From the NCBI RefSeq assembly GCF_900698995.1, contig NZ_LR217735.1:620001-684000 (forward strand): 64,000 nucleotides of DNA, written 5' to 3'. A program made the translations under genes and the position numbers. Every line of letters starts with the position of its first letter. Positions within the stretch are counted from its first letter, which is position 1. Shown here one piece after another: positions 9,456-19,769 of this stretch. The stretch comes from Erwinia_E haradaeae_C. GTDB taxonomy: Bacteria > Pseudomonadota > Gammaproteobacteria > Enterobacterales > Enterobacteriaceae. The notes under the pieces were generated by a model. It saw nothing but the letters and a program-made list of their open reading frames with translations. It searched no databases and was not told the origin of the DNA.

Positions 9456-11188
9456 TATAGGATAGGATCCTTAAGAGAACCAGTTCAGTTGTAGTGATGC
9501 GTCCGGCCTTAATGCTAATTAAGCGTGCTAACCCATAAACAAAAAAAAATTTTCTTAATAAACCTCTTATTATGTCTGCTATATCCATTCTATTAAGTCA
9601 TCTAGTTTTTACCTATTGATTATGGTGATCTTATTCAGATTTAAAAATATATTAAAGATTTATTATTTTCATTATTATAAGATATGCATGATGATTTTAT
9701 ATAAAACTTGTAAAGATTAAAACTCTTCTGCTTTAATTTTAGAAGTATAAAGATAGCACCTAGCTTACATTTAATTACATTATACTTTAAAGTACTCCAA
9801 GAAGATAATAAAAATACCTGATTCAGGTATTTTGATAGATTTGGATTATCTCAACAGATATTTATTAATTGATAATAATATCATAAACATGATCGAATCT
9901 ATTTTATAAAATATAAATAATTAGAGTATTAGGTGTATAATATTAAATTAAATAGATTTTGTCTTACTAAGAGGTCTAAATGAATTTAAAAAATAAAAGC
10001 ATCATGTAGAAAAAGATATAATATAGATTGTAGAACTAATTTTCTATACAAAATTTTATATCAAAAGTAAAAATATATGGAATTTTATAACACGTTTAAT
10101 CTCTATTCCACAATAAGTTATATTGACATGCCTATATCTTTAATAGGATTATACTGTTTTGATATATAAAAAATTATCTTGATCGAAAAAATAAAACTAA
10201 TTATATCATCTCTTGTAAGCTACCAGAGATTCTATTAAATATAAAAGACAATATAAGATCATTATTAGTTTTTAACTATAGCTAATAATTTAAAAAGTTA
10301 TTATTATACATATATAAAAATATTTAAAGTAAAGTAGTATATTTAATGACATAATCAATAGTATTGATATACTATATTGGATATAAATAATAGTTTTTAT
10401 ACTTGAGAATCTGATAAAAATTATCACAGCTTAATTATGGAAGGGGATAGAAATAATAATCATTTATCCCATCACAATAACTATATCTTCTTACGTGAAA
10501 ATAATAGTTTTATAATAATCAAAGATTTATATTTTCATGACATTGATATAAAAATAACCATTCACACTAGTAAACCTCTTACAGGTTGATTTCATATAAA
10601 ATTATGATATTTACTTGTAAATTGCAATAATTAATAATTAATTTTCAATAGATACACGCGGGTTGATTTATCAGATTATTCATTTTTATTCAATCTAAAA
10701 ATATATCCACCTAAATAATATTTAATTATATAAAAAATGATATCTACAATTTTGAAATATAATTTTATCTCTAAAGACATATGGAGAATATATTGAAAAT
10801 GAAGTGGAATAACAATGCCTAAAAATATTATCCTGTAGGAGCTAAACATTATGCTCTCGAATCCATAGAGGGCTTAATGATTAAATTCTTACTCTTACTA
10901 AGCATCGTTCAAGTAACTATCATTGACAATTTAAGAGTATTTCAAATTTATTCTATGACTTCTGTGGTCACTATTATAAATAAGATCTTTATGATAAATC
11001 AGCATCTGATTTTACTAAATTTTCTTTTATACTGACAAATACGCTATAGAGTGAAAAAGTTTAAAAAATGATAGATCTAAATCTTAAAAATGGTAGTGCG
11101 CGTTGTTTATTTTTGATATAAAATATTATTTTAATATTACCTGTTACCTTAATAGGATCAATTAGATTGATAAGGTATTCATATACAT
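9456..11188. other. Gene-free spacer in the hemA position
   Basis: About 1.7 kb between divergent lolB and prfA. In E. coli this slot holds hemA (glutamyl-tRNA reductase), read in the prfA direction. I could not find any run of HemA-like residues in the three plus-strand frames, so the gene is either deleted or eroded beyond recognition. The stretch is otherwise AT-rich with many stops. Confidence 0.6.
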
Positions 11189-12277
11189 ATGAAGCTCTCC
11201 ATAATATCTAAATTAGAGTCCTTGCAAGAGCGTCATATAGAGCTTGAAACAATGCTAAGCGATTCTAGTGTAATTTTTAACCAAGAACGTTTTCGAATAC
11301 TATCCCGTGAATATTCTCAGTTAATCACTATTAGTCAATATTTTGATAAATGGAAAAAAAACCAAGAAGATATTAAAAATTCTAGAGACATGATGAATGA
11401 TGATGAAATGCGTGACATAGCACAGGAAGAGTTGAAAGCATTATATAAAATTAATAACTATTTAGAAAAAAAGCTACATCTTTTTCTTTTACCTAAAAAT
11501 CAGGATGATCAACATAATTGCTATTTAGAGATACGTGCTGGCACAGGCGGTAATGAAGCAGCAATCTTTGCTGGTGATCTATTTCGCATGTATAGCCGAT
11601 ATGCTGATTCTCAATGTTGGAAAGTTGAAATTATGAACGCTCATGAAGGTGAAAGTGGTGGCTATAAAGAAATTATCACTAAGGTTATTGGAAAAGGCGC
11701 TTACGGACGTCTTAAGTTTGAATCCGGCGGGCATCGTGTACAACGTGTGCCTGATACTGAATCTCAAGGTCGTATTCATACTTCATCATGCACCATAGCG
11801 GTAATGCCAGAGCTTCCAGAAATTGAGCGTTCAGTAATTAATATTAATCAATTAAAAATTGACACTTTTCGTTCTTCTGGAGCTGGAGGGCAGCATGTTA
11901 ATACGACCGACTCAGCAATTCGTATTACTCATCTTCCGACTGGAATAGTAGTTGAATGTCAAGATGAGCGATCTCAACATAAAAATAAAGCTAAAGCTCT
12001 TTCAGTTCTTGCTGCACGTATACATAACGCAGAAAAAATTCGTTGTCAGCAAACTACAGCGTTGACACGTCGTAATTTGCTAGGCAGCGGTGATCGATCG
12101 GATCGTCATCGTACCTATAACTTTCCGCAAGGAAGAATTACTGATCATCGTATCCAGCTAACTATATATCGTTTAGAGGAAGTAATGGAAGGAAAACTAG
12201 ATGTCCTTATTAAACCGATTACTCAAGAATATCAAGCAGATCAACTAGCAGCTCTTTCTGCTGAGCAAGATGAATGA
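11189..12277 (+). CDS. prfA: Peptide chain release factor 1
   Basis: RF1 recognises UAA and UAG stop codons in the ribosomal A site and triggers release of the peptide. The protein is 362 residues (E. coli 360). The catalytic GGQ is at residues 233-235 within SSGAGGQHVNTT. The codon-recognition tripeptide, P-x-T in RF1, reads PDT at 188-190 where E. coli has PAT; the middle residue varies in the family. The last bases overlap the prmC start by four (ATGA), the standard arrangement, since PrmC methylates the GGQ glutamine. With hemA gone, prfA must use its own promoter in the spacer upstream. Confidence 0.98.
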   Translation: MKLSIISKLESLQERHIELETMLSDSSVIFNQERFRILSREYSQLITISQYFDKWKKNQEDIKNSRDMMNDDEMRDIAQEELKALYKINNYLEKKLHLFLLPKNQDDQHNCYLEIRAGTGGNEAAIFAGDLFRMYSRYADSQCWKVEIMNAHEGESGGYKEIITKVIGKGAYGRLKFESGGHRVQRVPDTESQGRIHTSSCTIAVMPELPEIERSVININQLKIDTFRSSGAGGQHVNTTDSAIRITHLPTGIVVECQDERSQHKNKAKALSVLAARIHNAEKIRCQQTTALTRRNLLGSGDRSDRHRTYNFPQGRITDHRIQLTIYRLEEVMEGKLDVLIKPITQEYQADQLAALSAEQDE

Positions 12278-13104
12278 AGATACATGAATGGATGAAGATT
12301 GCAATAAAACAACTGCAATACAATGAAAATCCACATCGAGATGCAGAAATTCTATTAGAGTTTGTGACAGGTAAAGCTAGAAGCTGGTTGATTGGTTTTG
12401 ATGATAGCGTTCTCTCATCCTATAGTCTCTCAAAGCTTAAAAAACTATTAGAACGACGCTCTTCTGGAGAGCCAATTGCATATCTTACAAAACAACGTGA
12501 ATTTTGGTCTCTTCTATTACATCTTACGCCTGATGTAATGATCCCTCGTCCAGATAGTGAGATATTAGTAGAGCAAGCATTAACTCATCTGCCAACTCAA
12601 GGTTGTTGTATATTAGATTTGGGTACTGGTAGTGGTGCTATAGCACTAGCTATAGCTAGTGAGCGTATAGATTGTTCAGTTTTAGGAATTGACTATATCT
12701 GCTCTACCGTAAGATTAGCTAAATATAATGCTAGAAGACTAGGTTTAAAAAATGCTACTTTTATCTTAAGTAAATGGTTTTCTACTATAAAAGATCGGAA
12801 GTTTACTGTGATTGTTAGCAATCCACCTTATGTAGATATTACTGATCAGCACCTTTTAAAAGGAGATCTTCGTTTTGAACCAAAACATGCTCTCGTTTCT
12901 GGTGATAGTGGTCTTTCTGATATTAAGTTAATTATAACAGAATCAGGAAAACATTTAATACCCGGTGGATGGCTCCTGATAGAACATGGCTGGAAGCAAG
13001 CTAACATAATTCGATGCATTATGAATGAGAATCAATTCTGTGAAATATCGACATGTCAAGATTATGGTGGTAATGATCGTGTTACTTTAGGACGTTTTTT
13101 GTGA
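12274..13104 (+). CDS. prmC: Release factor glutamine methyltransferase
   Basis: PrmC methylates the glutamine of the GGQ motif in RF1 and RF2 using S-adenosylmethionine, which speeds peptide release. The protein is 276 residues (E. coli 277). The AdoMet-binding motif LDLGTGSGAIALA is at about residues 114-126 and the catalytic NPPY is at 183-186. Its ATG overlaps the prfA stop in ATGA, so translation is coupled. It is convergent with secF, leaving only 37 bases between the stop codons. The genes that follow prmC in E. coli, including kdsA, are not here. Confidence 0.97.
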   Translation: MKIHEWMKIAIKQLQYNENPHRDAEILLEFVTGKARSWLIGFDDSVLSSYSLSKLKKLLERRSSGEPIAYLTKQREFWSLLLHLTPDVMIPRPDSEILVEQALTHLPTQGCCILDLGTGSGAIALAIASERIDCSVLGIDYICSTVRLAKYNARRLGLKNATFILSKWFSTIKDRKFTVIVSNPPYVDITDQHLLKGDLRFEPKHALVSGDSGLSDIKLIITESGKHLIPGGWLLIEHGWKQANIIRCIMNENQFCEISTCQDYGGNDRVTLGRFL

Positions 13105-13141
13105 GATTAAAAGCATTGATATCAAATAAAAAAATTGAAAA

Positions 13142-14098
13142 TTATTCTTCTGTTACTTTATCTTCTCTATTACTAATCAAGTGATCCCTCTGTATTCCTA
13201 ACTGCAGAGCCAAGGAGGAAGATGTATAAATAGAGGAAATTGTGCCAATAATAATACCAATGAGCATGGTCAATGAAAACCCCCTTAACATAGACCCGCC
13301 AAAAATAAATAAAATTAATACCATCATTAAGGTTATAATTGAGGTAATAATTGTCCGCCGAAATGTTTGTGTTATAGAGAGATTAATAATACAAACAAAG
13401 GAAGAAGCAATAGTAGAGATTTTTCGGCAATTTTCACGAATACGATCTGAAACTACAATTTTATCATTCAAGGAATAACCTATTACTGACAACAAGGATG
13501 CAATAATGGTAAAATCTATCTCTATTTGAAATAGAGATAAAGCGCCAATAGTAATAATTAAATCATGTATTAAAGCTAGAACAATCCCTAAAGCTAGTCT
13601 CCATGCAAAACGGATAGTAATATATAAAAAAATTGCTATCAATGCTGAAAGTAAAGCTATTCCTCCTATTATTAATAGCTCGCTTCCAACACGAGGACCT
13701 ACATATTCAATACGTTTTACATTAATTTTTTCTGGAATCGCATGTTGAATACTTCTGAGAATTTGACCTCCTAAATCAGTATTTAGATACTTTTTTTGTA
13801 AAGGTATATGTATTATATAATCATGACTGCTACCAAAATTTTGTACCTGTATTTTAGTAAAACCAAGTTCTTTTAATTTGCTGCGCATATGATCTAAATT
13901 AGCTTGTTTTTGAAGAACAACCTCAATGATTGTTCCGCCAGTAAAATCAAGGCCCCAATAAAAACCACGCATACTAATAATTATTAATGATAACATTAAT
14001 AAAAGTGCTGAAACAGAGAAAGCTGTTGTCTTCCAATTCATAAATTGAACTACATTTTCTCTATAATTTATATCTGTATTATCATTTTTTTCAAACAT
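13142..14098 (-). CDS. secF: Protein translocase subunit SecF
   Basis: SecF forms with SecD an inner membrane complex that uses proton motive force to help the Sec translocon pull proteins into the periplasm. The frame is open from 14140, but I place the start at ATG 14098. It follows GAGGG by a few bases, and that site overlaps the secD TGA, so the two are translationally coupled. The length is then 318 residues (E. coli 323). Family marks are GLDFTGGT after the first membrane segment and, in the second half, SLLSVIGYSLNDKIVVSDRIREN. Five further membrane segments follow the periplasmic loop. Confidence 0.96.
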   Translation of the reverse strand: MFEKNDNTDINYRENVVQFMNWKTTAFSVSALLLMLSLIIISMRGFYWGLDFTGGTIIEVVLQKQANLDHMRSKLKELGFTKIQVQNFGSSHDYIIHIPLQKKYLNTDLGGQILRSIQHAIPEKINVKRIEYVGPRVGSELLIIGGIALLSALIAIFLYITIRFAWRLALGIVLALIHDLIITIGALSLFQIEIDFTIIASLLSVIGYSLNDKIVVSDRIRENCRKISTIASSFVCIINLSITQTFRRTIITSIITLMMVLILFIFGGSMLRGFSLTMLIGIIIGTISSIYTSSSLALQLGIQRDHLISNREDKVTEE

Positions 14099-14105
14099 AT
14101 TACCC

Positions 14106-15941
14106 TCATATGGATAATTTATGTATTCGTTTCCCGCCATATATTAAATTAATTATAGCACGTGTTCCTATTAGTGAAGTCAACATAGAAGTCGCTATAC
14201 CAATCCCAGTAGTAATTGCAAAACCTTTAATTGAGCCAGAACCGACTACATATAAAATAATTACTTTAATTAACGTTGTTATATTAGCATCTAAAATGCT
14301 TGAAAAAGCTGCTTTATAACCAATATAAATAGCCTTTTGTATAGAATGTCGCTTGCGTAGTTCTTCTTTAATTCGTTCGTTAATTAACACATTAGCGTCA
14401 ACAGCTACTACTAAAGTTAACACAATACCTGCAATACCTGGCATGGTAAGAGTAGCGCCTGGCAATATTGACATGCATGCTACGATAAGTATTAAATTAG
14501 CCAAAAGTGCACAAGTAGCCGCTAATCCAAATATTTTATACCGCATGATCATAAAAGCAATAGATGCAAAAAGACCACATATGCAGGCCTCTATGCCTTG
14601 TTTAATATTTTGTGATGCCAGGCTTGGACCAATAATGCGTTCTTCTACAATTTGTACTGGAGCAATTAAAGCGCCGGCTCGTAGAAGTAATGCCAGTTGA
14701 CGTGCTTCTTTTGGGTAACGCATTCCGGTAATGCGGAAATAATTACCAAATGAGGACTGAATATGTGCGAGATTAATAATTTCATCATGTTTTTCTAAAG
14801 AGAGCTGAGTGTTCATATTACTTGTACCGTGTTCTCTATATTCAGTAAAGAGAGTTGCTATTAATTGACCTATATGACCCCTAGTAAAGCTAGACATTAT
14901 ATTACCACCTGCATTATCTAGTGAAATATTAACCTCTGGCTCATTATATTCATTAGCACTATAAGTAGAATCTATAATGTGATCTCCAGTTAAAATAACT
15001 TTTTTATATAAAACTACTACTTGGCCATCACGTGTTTTTTTTAATTCTGAGTTATCAGGTATAGTTCCATGAGAATCGATCATAGAGTTAACTAAACGAA
15101 ATTCTAACATCGCTGTAGCGCCAAGAATTTCTTTAGCACGCGCGGTATCTTGAATGCCTGGAATCTCTACTATGATATTATGATCCCCTTGTCTTTGTAC
15201 AAGAGTATCCGCTAAGCCTAATTGAGTAACACGATTTCGTAAAATATGTATGTTTTGTTGTAATGCATATTCGCGAGCAATCTTTATGTTCCGATCGCTT
15301 GGCCTAACTGTTAAGAAACAATTAGAGTGTTTCCGAAAAACGATATCAGAAGGAAAAGAGACCAAATACTTAATAAATTTGTAATAAGATGCCTTGTCAC
15401 GGAAGCGTACTAAAACTTCAAGTTGATTGCTTTTTTTGAGATCGATATAATGAATACCTTGTGTAGTTAGCCTTTGTTTCAATTTGTCTAGGGTATTTTC
15501 TTGTAATTTATGCATCACAGTATCCATATCCACTTTCATAAGAAAATGAACGCCACCGCGTAAATCCAGACCAAGTTTCATCGGGTTTGCAGATAACATG
15601 GCCAACCATTTAGGTGTTGCCGGTGCAAGATTTAGAGCTACTATGTAATTTTTGCCAAGAAATTTAGCAATGACTTCTTGTGCTTTCAACTGTAGATCAG
15701 TGTTTATAAAACGTATGAAAATATCTTCAGAACCAAAGATAAAAGATTTACTTTGAATATTGTTTTGTTTTAAAACGTTTTGAATATTAGCCAGAACATT
15801 TTTATTTACAATATTTTTGCTCGCGCTGGTAATTTGAATAGCTGGATCTTCGCCATATAGGTTTGGTAACGCATATAGCAGGCCAATAAGTAATATAAAA
15901 ATTAGCATTAGATACTTCCATAAAGGATAACGATTTAACAT
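14106..15941 (-). CDS. secD: Protein translocase subunit SecD
   Basis: SecD is the large partner of SecF in the inner membrane. The protein is 611 residues (E. coli 615), so it is complete. An N-terminal membrane segment (residues about 8-26) precedes a long periplasmic region with the family motif KLGLDLRGGVHFLMKVD near residue 117. The C-terminal five-helix membrane block follows, with GIAGIVLTLVVAVDANVLINERI. The order tgt-(yajC)-secD-secF is as in E. coli, but yajC between tgt and secD is not intact. SecF starts 7 bases after this stop. Confidence 0.98.
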   Translation of the reverse strand: MLNRYPLWKYLMLIFILLIGLLYALPNLYGEDPAIQITSASKNIVNKNVLANIQNVLKQNNIQSKSFIFGSEDIFIRFINTDLQLKAQEVIAKFLGKNYIVALNLAPATPKWLAMLSANPMKLGLDLRGGVHFLMKVDMDTVMHKLQENTLDKLKQRLTTQGIHYIDLKKSNQLEVLVRFRDKASYYKFIKYLVSFPSDIVFRKHSNCFLTVRPSDRNIKIAREYALQQNIHILRNRVTQLGLADTLVQRQGDHNIIVEIPGIQDTARAKEILGATAMLEFRLVNSMIDSHGTIPDNSELKKTRDGQVVVLYKKVILTGDHIIDSTYSANEYNEPEVNISLDNAGGNIMSSFTRGHIGQLIATLFTEYREHGTSNMNTQLSLEKHDEIINLAHIQSSFGNYFRITGMRYPKEARQLALLLRAGALIAPVQIVEERIIGPSLASQNIKQGIEACICGLFASIAFMIMRYKIFGLAATCALLANLILIVACMSILPGATLTMPGIAGIVLTLVVAVDANVLINERIKEELRKRHSIQKAIYIGYKAAFSSILDANITTLIKVIILYVVGSGSIKGFAITTGIGIATSMLTSLIGTRAIINLIYGGKRIHKLSI

Positions 15942-16761
15942 GGAAGCGCCCTTAAGAAAAAATAATTAGGATGTTGTGATGACCTTTACAACAAAAATCA
16001 GGTTACATTGTACGTATGTTATATGATAATTATAGGTCAGTTATATATTACATAATAATACTATTTGCTTTCTTCGTTAGACTATCACATCTTGGGGTAT
16101 ATATAGTTTATATGTGAGATATATAAAATATTTTTTCTATGTTTTATATTTCTTCTGCTGTTTCTTAAAAATATAAAAGTTTTTTAGAACAGTTTTTATA
16201 AAAATATTTCTATAGAGCTATTTAATGCATATGTTCTAAATCGAACTTTTTTAATTATTAAATCTAATATATTTTTTATAAATTTTGGGCTTTTTTAAAA
16301 AAATAAACATTTCTGAAGGGTGTTAAATTTATTTTTTTAAAAAATAAATTTTATTTTTTTTTATTTTTACATACACCATCACAAGACAGATTAATTTTCG
16401 TCATTCTAACTTATTATATTCTGCAGCTTCAATAGCTCATTAAGTGTTATTTTTTTATTTGTACTTTTTTTATTTATTTGTTGTTTTTATACCTATTTCA
16501 TGATACACATCATAAAGTGTTTGGCAGTCATATTTTGATTATTCTTACTCTATAATTATTATACTATATTTTTACATTAAAACTCTATTGATTCATCATT
16601 ATACTAAGTAAAAATAGTATTTAATCATAACTGCTACTCGACTAGTAAATTTTTACCTTACTAGATAAATTATTTAAGCTCTATCTTAGAGATTAATATC
16701 AATTCTATATGTCACGCACCATAATTATTTATTAAATAAGTAAATTCATACTGTAATTATA
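15942..16761. other. Spacer in the yajC position
   Basis: 820 bases between tgt and secD. E. coli has yajC here, encoding the small accessory subunit of SecDF. No intact small membrane-protein gene is present. A short minus-strand relic that resembles the core of YajC is listed separately. The remainder is T-rich on the plus strand with no signal I can name. Confidence 0.6.
16105..16195 (-). pseudogene. yajC: Possible relic of yajC
   Basis: In one minus-strand frame this stretch reads NFYIFKKQQKKYKT, a stop, then KKYF. E. coli YajC has FYFMILRPQQKRTKEHKKLM at the end of its membrane helix. The pattern FY, two hydrophobic residues, a basic pair, QQK and KK is shared, with a two-residue gap. 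The position and strand, between tgt and secD, are exactly right. Stops on both sides and no start show that it is dead. A-rich DNA easily encodes lysine runs, so the match could be chance. Confidence 0.3.
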
Positions 16762-17871
16762 CTATATAGTGTAACCGGTCTTATTGTAAAACTGATTAAT
16801 AAATGTTTTCAATGTACCTGCTGAAATCGCTTGTCGTATATTCAACATCAGATTCTGATAATAATGCAAGTTATGAATTGTGTTTAATCGCGCACCTAAA
16901 ATGTCATGACAACGATCAAGATGATATAAATAAGAACGACTATAATTTTTACAAGTATAGCAATGACATTCAGGATCAAGTACTAATGTATCATCTTTAT
17001 ATCTTGCATTACGAATATTCACTATACCATTAGAAACAAAAATACATCCATTACGAGCATGACGGGTAGGAACTACACAGTCAAACATATCTACACCATA
17101 AGATACAGCTTGCACAATATCCTGAGGCTTGCCAACACCCATTAGATAACGAGGCTTTTTTTGAGGCAATATTGAACAGGCATGCTGGAGAATACGATGC
17201 ATATCTTTTTTTGGTTCTCCAACCGCTAACCCCCCTATAGCATACCCGTCAAATCCAATATCTAATAAACCTTGCATGGATATCTCTCGTAAATCTTCGT
17301 ACATTCCCCCTTGAGTAATACCAAATAATGCATTAAGATTACCTAAAGAATTAAAGTAACTCCGACTGCGTTGTGCCCAACGCAGTGACATTTCCATAGA
17401 GTTTTTGCTGTAGCTCCAAGAAGATGGATACGGGATGCATTCGTCAAAAATCATAGCAATGTCAGAATTTAGTGTATATTGTATTTCCATTGATTTCTCT
17501 GGATCAAGAAAAATAGAGTCACCATTAATTGGATTACGAAAATAAACTCCTTTTTCACTAATTTTATTAATTCCCCTCAAACTAAAAACTTGAAATCCTC
17601 CAGAGTCAGTAAGAATCGGGCCTTTCCAATGCATAAAGTTATGTAAATCTCCATTCATTTTGATAATTCTCAATCCAGGGCGTAACCATAAATGAAACGC
17701 ATTGCTAAGAATTATATGAGTACCTGTCTCTTGCAGATCTTCTGACGTTATTCCTTTAATAGCTCCATAGGTTCCAACCGGCATGAATGCTGGTGTATCT
17801 ACTATACCATTGTGAAAAATTACTTGACCACGACGAGCATATCCATCAGTAGTATCTAGCTTAAATTGCAC
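16762..17871 (-). CDS. tgt: Queuine tRNA-ribosyltransferase (tRNA-guanine transglycosylase)
   Basis: Tgt swaps guanine-34 for preQ1 in the anticodons of tRNA-Asp, Asn, His and Tyr, an early step to queuosine. The protein is 369 residues (E. coli 375). The catalytic Asp of LTDSGGFQVFSL and the nucleophile in DMFDCVVPTRHARNG are intact. The zinc site CHCYTC followed by the distal His is intact too. In E. coli queA lies immediately upstream; here 17872-18464 holds no gene. So queA must be elsewhere, or the modification stops at preQ1. Confidence 0.97.
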   Translation of the reverse strand: MQFKLDTTDGYARRGQVIFHNGIVDTPAFMPVGTYGAIKGITSEDLQETGTHIILSNAFHLWLRPGLRIIKMNGDLHNFMHWKGPILTDSGGFQVFSLRGINKISEKGVYFRNPINGDSIFLDPEKSMEIQYTLNSDIAMIFDECIPYPSSWSYSKNSMEMSLRWAQRSRSYFNSLGNLNALFGITQGGMYEDLREISMQGLLDIGFDGYAIGGLAVGEPKKDMHRILQHACSILPQKKPRYLMGVGKPQDIVQAVSYGVDMFDCVVPTRHARNGCIFVSNGIVNIRNARYKDDTLVLDPECHCYTCKNYSRSYLYHLDRCHDILGARLNTIHNLHYYQNLMLNIRQAISAGTLKTFINQFYNKTGYTI

Positions 17872-18464
17872 CTGTCCTCCATTAAATTCTATTTATAAAT
17901 AAACTATAATATACTTTTGATATATACCATAAAACATTAATACGTATATTATTAGTTTTGCATTTCTGAAATTTAATTATTAATACTAAGCGTTACATTT
18001 CTGTATTCATTTTTAATAAACATAAATTTATGTAAATATAGATATATATTTCAATCAACCTATAGTGTGAAAATTTGTATAATATACACATTAAACAATC
18101 TGTTCTGTAACAATTATTCAGTAAAAAAATGAAATAAAAAACACTCTTTTTATATTTACATCTTCGGTTAAGTGTTTTACTTGATGTATTTATTTTTTTA
18201 AAGAAAAAATTATTTTATGTTCAAGATTAATATTAAATTTTATATAATCAAACTATACTATCTATTAGTAATCAATGTGCATAAATAACTTGAGAGAAAT
18301 TACAATACTTAATACAATTAATATTGGCAAATAAATATATTATTTTTATATATTTTTAAGTTTTATTTTATAAAAATATTTTTATAAAACATATATAATT
18401 TTTATTTTTAGTTAAAAATAAAATCTTACCTAAATACATAAACTCTTGGTTTGTAATAAAACAC
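17872..18464. other. Gene-free spacer between tgt and ydiK
   Basis: 593 bases containing the divergent start regions of tgt (-) and ydiK (+). No trace of queA, the usual upstream neighbour of tgt, was seen. A perfect 24-base AT palindrome built on TTTTATAAAAAT lies at 18366-18389, about 75 bases before the ydiK start. Its pure AT composition makes chance a real explanation. Confidence 0.5.
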
Positions 18465-19514
18465 ATGCAAAAAAATAGAGATCTGTTAAATATTATGTTC
18501 TCATTTTTATTTATCTCTTTTATGAGCATAATGTGTTTATGGATACTAAAACCATTTATTATAGGTTTTACCTGGGGTGGTATAATAGTTATCACTACAT
18601 GGCCCATATTTCTTAAAATTCAGCGTGTGTTGTGGAATATAAAATTACTCGCCATTTTAGTTATGGCGTTAACTTTAATTTTAGTGTTTGTTATCCCCAT
18701 TGTCTTATTTATTCAAAGTGTTATTAAAAATAGCAGTCTTCTTATAATTTGGTTAAGTACTGGTCATTTAAAAGGTCCTGAATTGTATTGGTTAAATACT
18801 ATCCCAATAGTAGGGCCAAAATTTTATTTATATTATCATGACCTTATTAATACTAGCGGAAAAACACTGATTTCACAGTTACAACCATATATTGGTCGTA
18901 CCACTAGCTTTGTTGTTAATCAAGCTGAGCATTTAGGCCATTTCATGATAAATTTAGGGCTTATGATAACTTCTAGTATATTTTTTTACTGGTTTGGTGA
19001 TAAAATAGAGAACTATACCCAATGTCTTTCTGTTAGGGTTGCGCCATATTATGGCAAAACTACAATTTTACTCGGAATACAAGCAATAAGAGCTATAGCT
19101 TGTGGAGTGGTTGTTACTGGATGCGCACAAGGATTACTAGGTGGCATTGGATTAAGTATATCAGGTGTACCTTTTTCAACTATTTTAACTGTAGTAATTA
19201 TTTTTTCATGTTTAATTCAGCTAGGGTCTCTGATTATATTAATTCCGGCAATTATTTGGTTATATTGGATAGGCAATCATACTGAGGGAACAATATTATT
19301 GATCTGGAGTATTCTAATATGTACTTTAGAAATTTTTCTACGTTCATTTTTAATTAAAAAAGGAATAGATTTGCCTATAATGTTAATTCTTATCGGTATC
19401 ATTGGAGGTTTACTTTCTTTTGGTATGATTGGGTTATTTATAGGTCCTGTAGTTTTAGCGGTATCCTATCAACTAATTTTATCTTGGATAGAATTAAACC
19501 CTTACATCATGTGA
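18465..19514 (+). CDS. ydiK: AI-2E family inner membrane transporter YdiK
   Basis: It is a polytopic inner membrane protein of the AI-2E/PerM family, 349 residues (E. coli YdiK about 370; the shortage is at the cytoplasmic C-terminal tail). The match to YdiK runs throughout: CLWILKPFIIGFTWGG in the first helices, WLNTIPIVGPK in the loop, SISGVPFSTILT, then LIPAIIWLYWIGNHTEGT, and GMIGLFIGPVVLAVS near the end. About seven to eight membrane segments are visible. The substrate of this family member is not established, so I do not assign one. It has no operon partners here. Confidence 0.9.
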   Translation: MQKNRDLLNIMFSFLFISFMSIMCLWILKPFIIGFTWGGIIVITTWPIFLKIQRVLWNIKLLAILVMALTLILVFVIPIVLFIQSVIKNSSLLIIWLSTGHLKGPELYWLNTIPIVGPKFYLYYHDLINTSGKTLISQLQPYIGRTTSFVVNQAEHLGHFMINLGLMITSSIFFYWFGDKIENYTQCLSVRVAPYYGKTTILLGIQAIRAIACGVVVTGCAQGLLGGIGLSISGVPFSTILTVVIIFSCLIQLGSLIILIPAIIWLYWIGNHTEGTILLIWSILICTLEIFLRSFLIKKGIDLPIMLILIGIIGGLLSFGMIGLFIGPVVLAVSYQLILSWIELNPYIM

Positions 19515-19769
19515 TAGAAATATCAATCTAATAAATCAGAGTAAGATTCAAAAGTAAGCTATTATTTAACTAATTTAAAAAATTATTTAACTACACCAAC
19601 CTATTTTAAAAATAATAAAAAATCAATTAAGAAAATAACTACTAATTTTATTTATGAAAAGAAAAATATACTAATTAAGGTATATTAAAAAACTATATTT
19701 AAATATTTATATTTAATACGATAAAATGTGATAATCAAAAACAAAAAAAATAAAATAATTAGATGATAG

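Noticed and set aside
9382..9588. 68-codon frame overlapping the lolB start
   Set aside because: It shares its 3' part with the lolB signal peptide in another frame and has no independent evidence.
10123..10152. TTGACA with an 18-base spacer and GATTAT, a possible fossil hemA promoter
   Set aside because: The -10 box is poor and in DNA this AT-rich such matches are expected. No HemA-like frame follows.
18366..18389. 24-base perfect AT palindrome before ydiK as a regulator site
   Set aside because: It is entirely A and T; palindromes of this kind arise readily by chance in such spacers.
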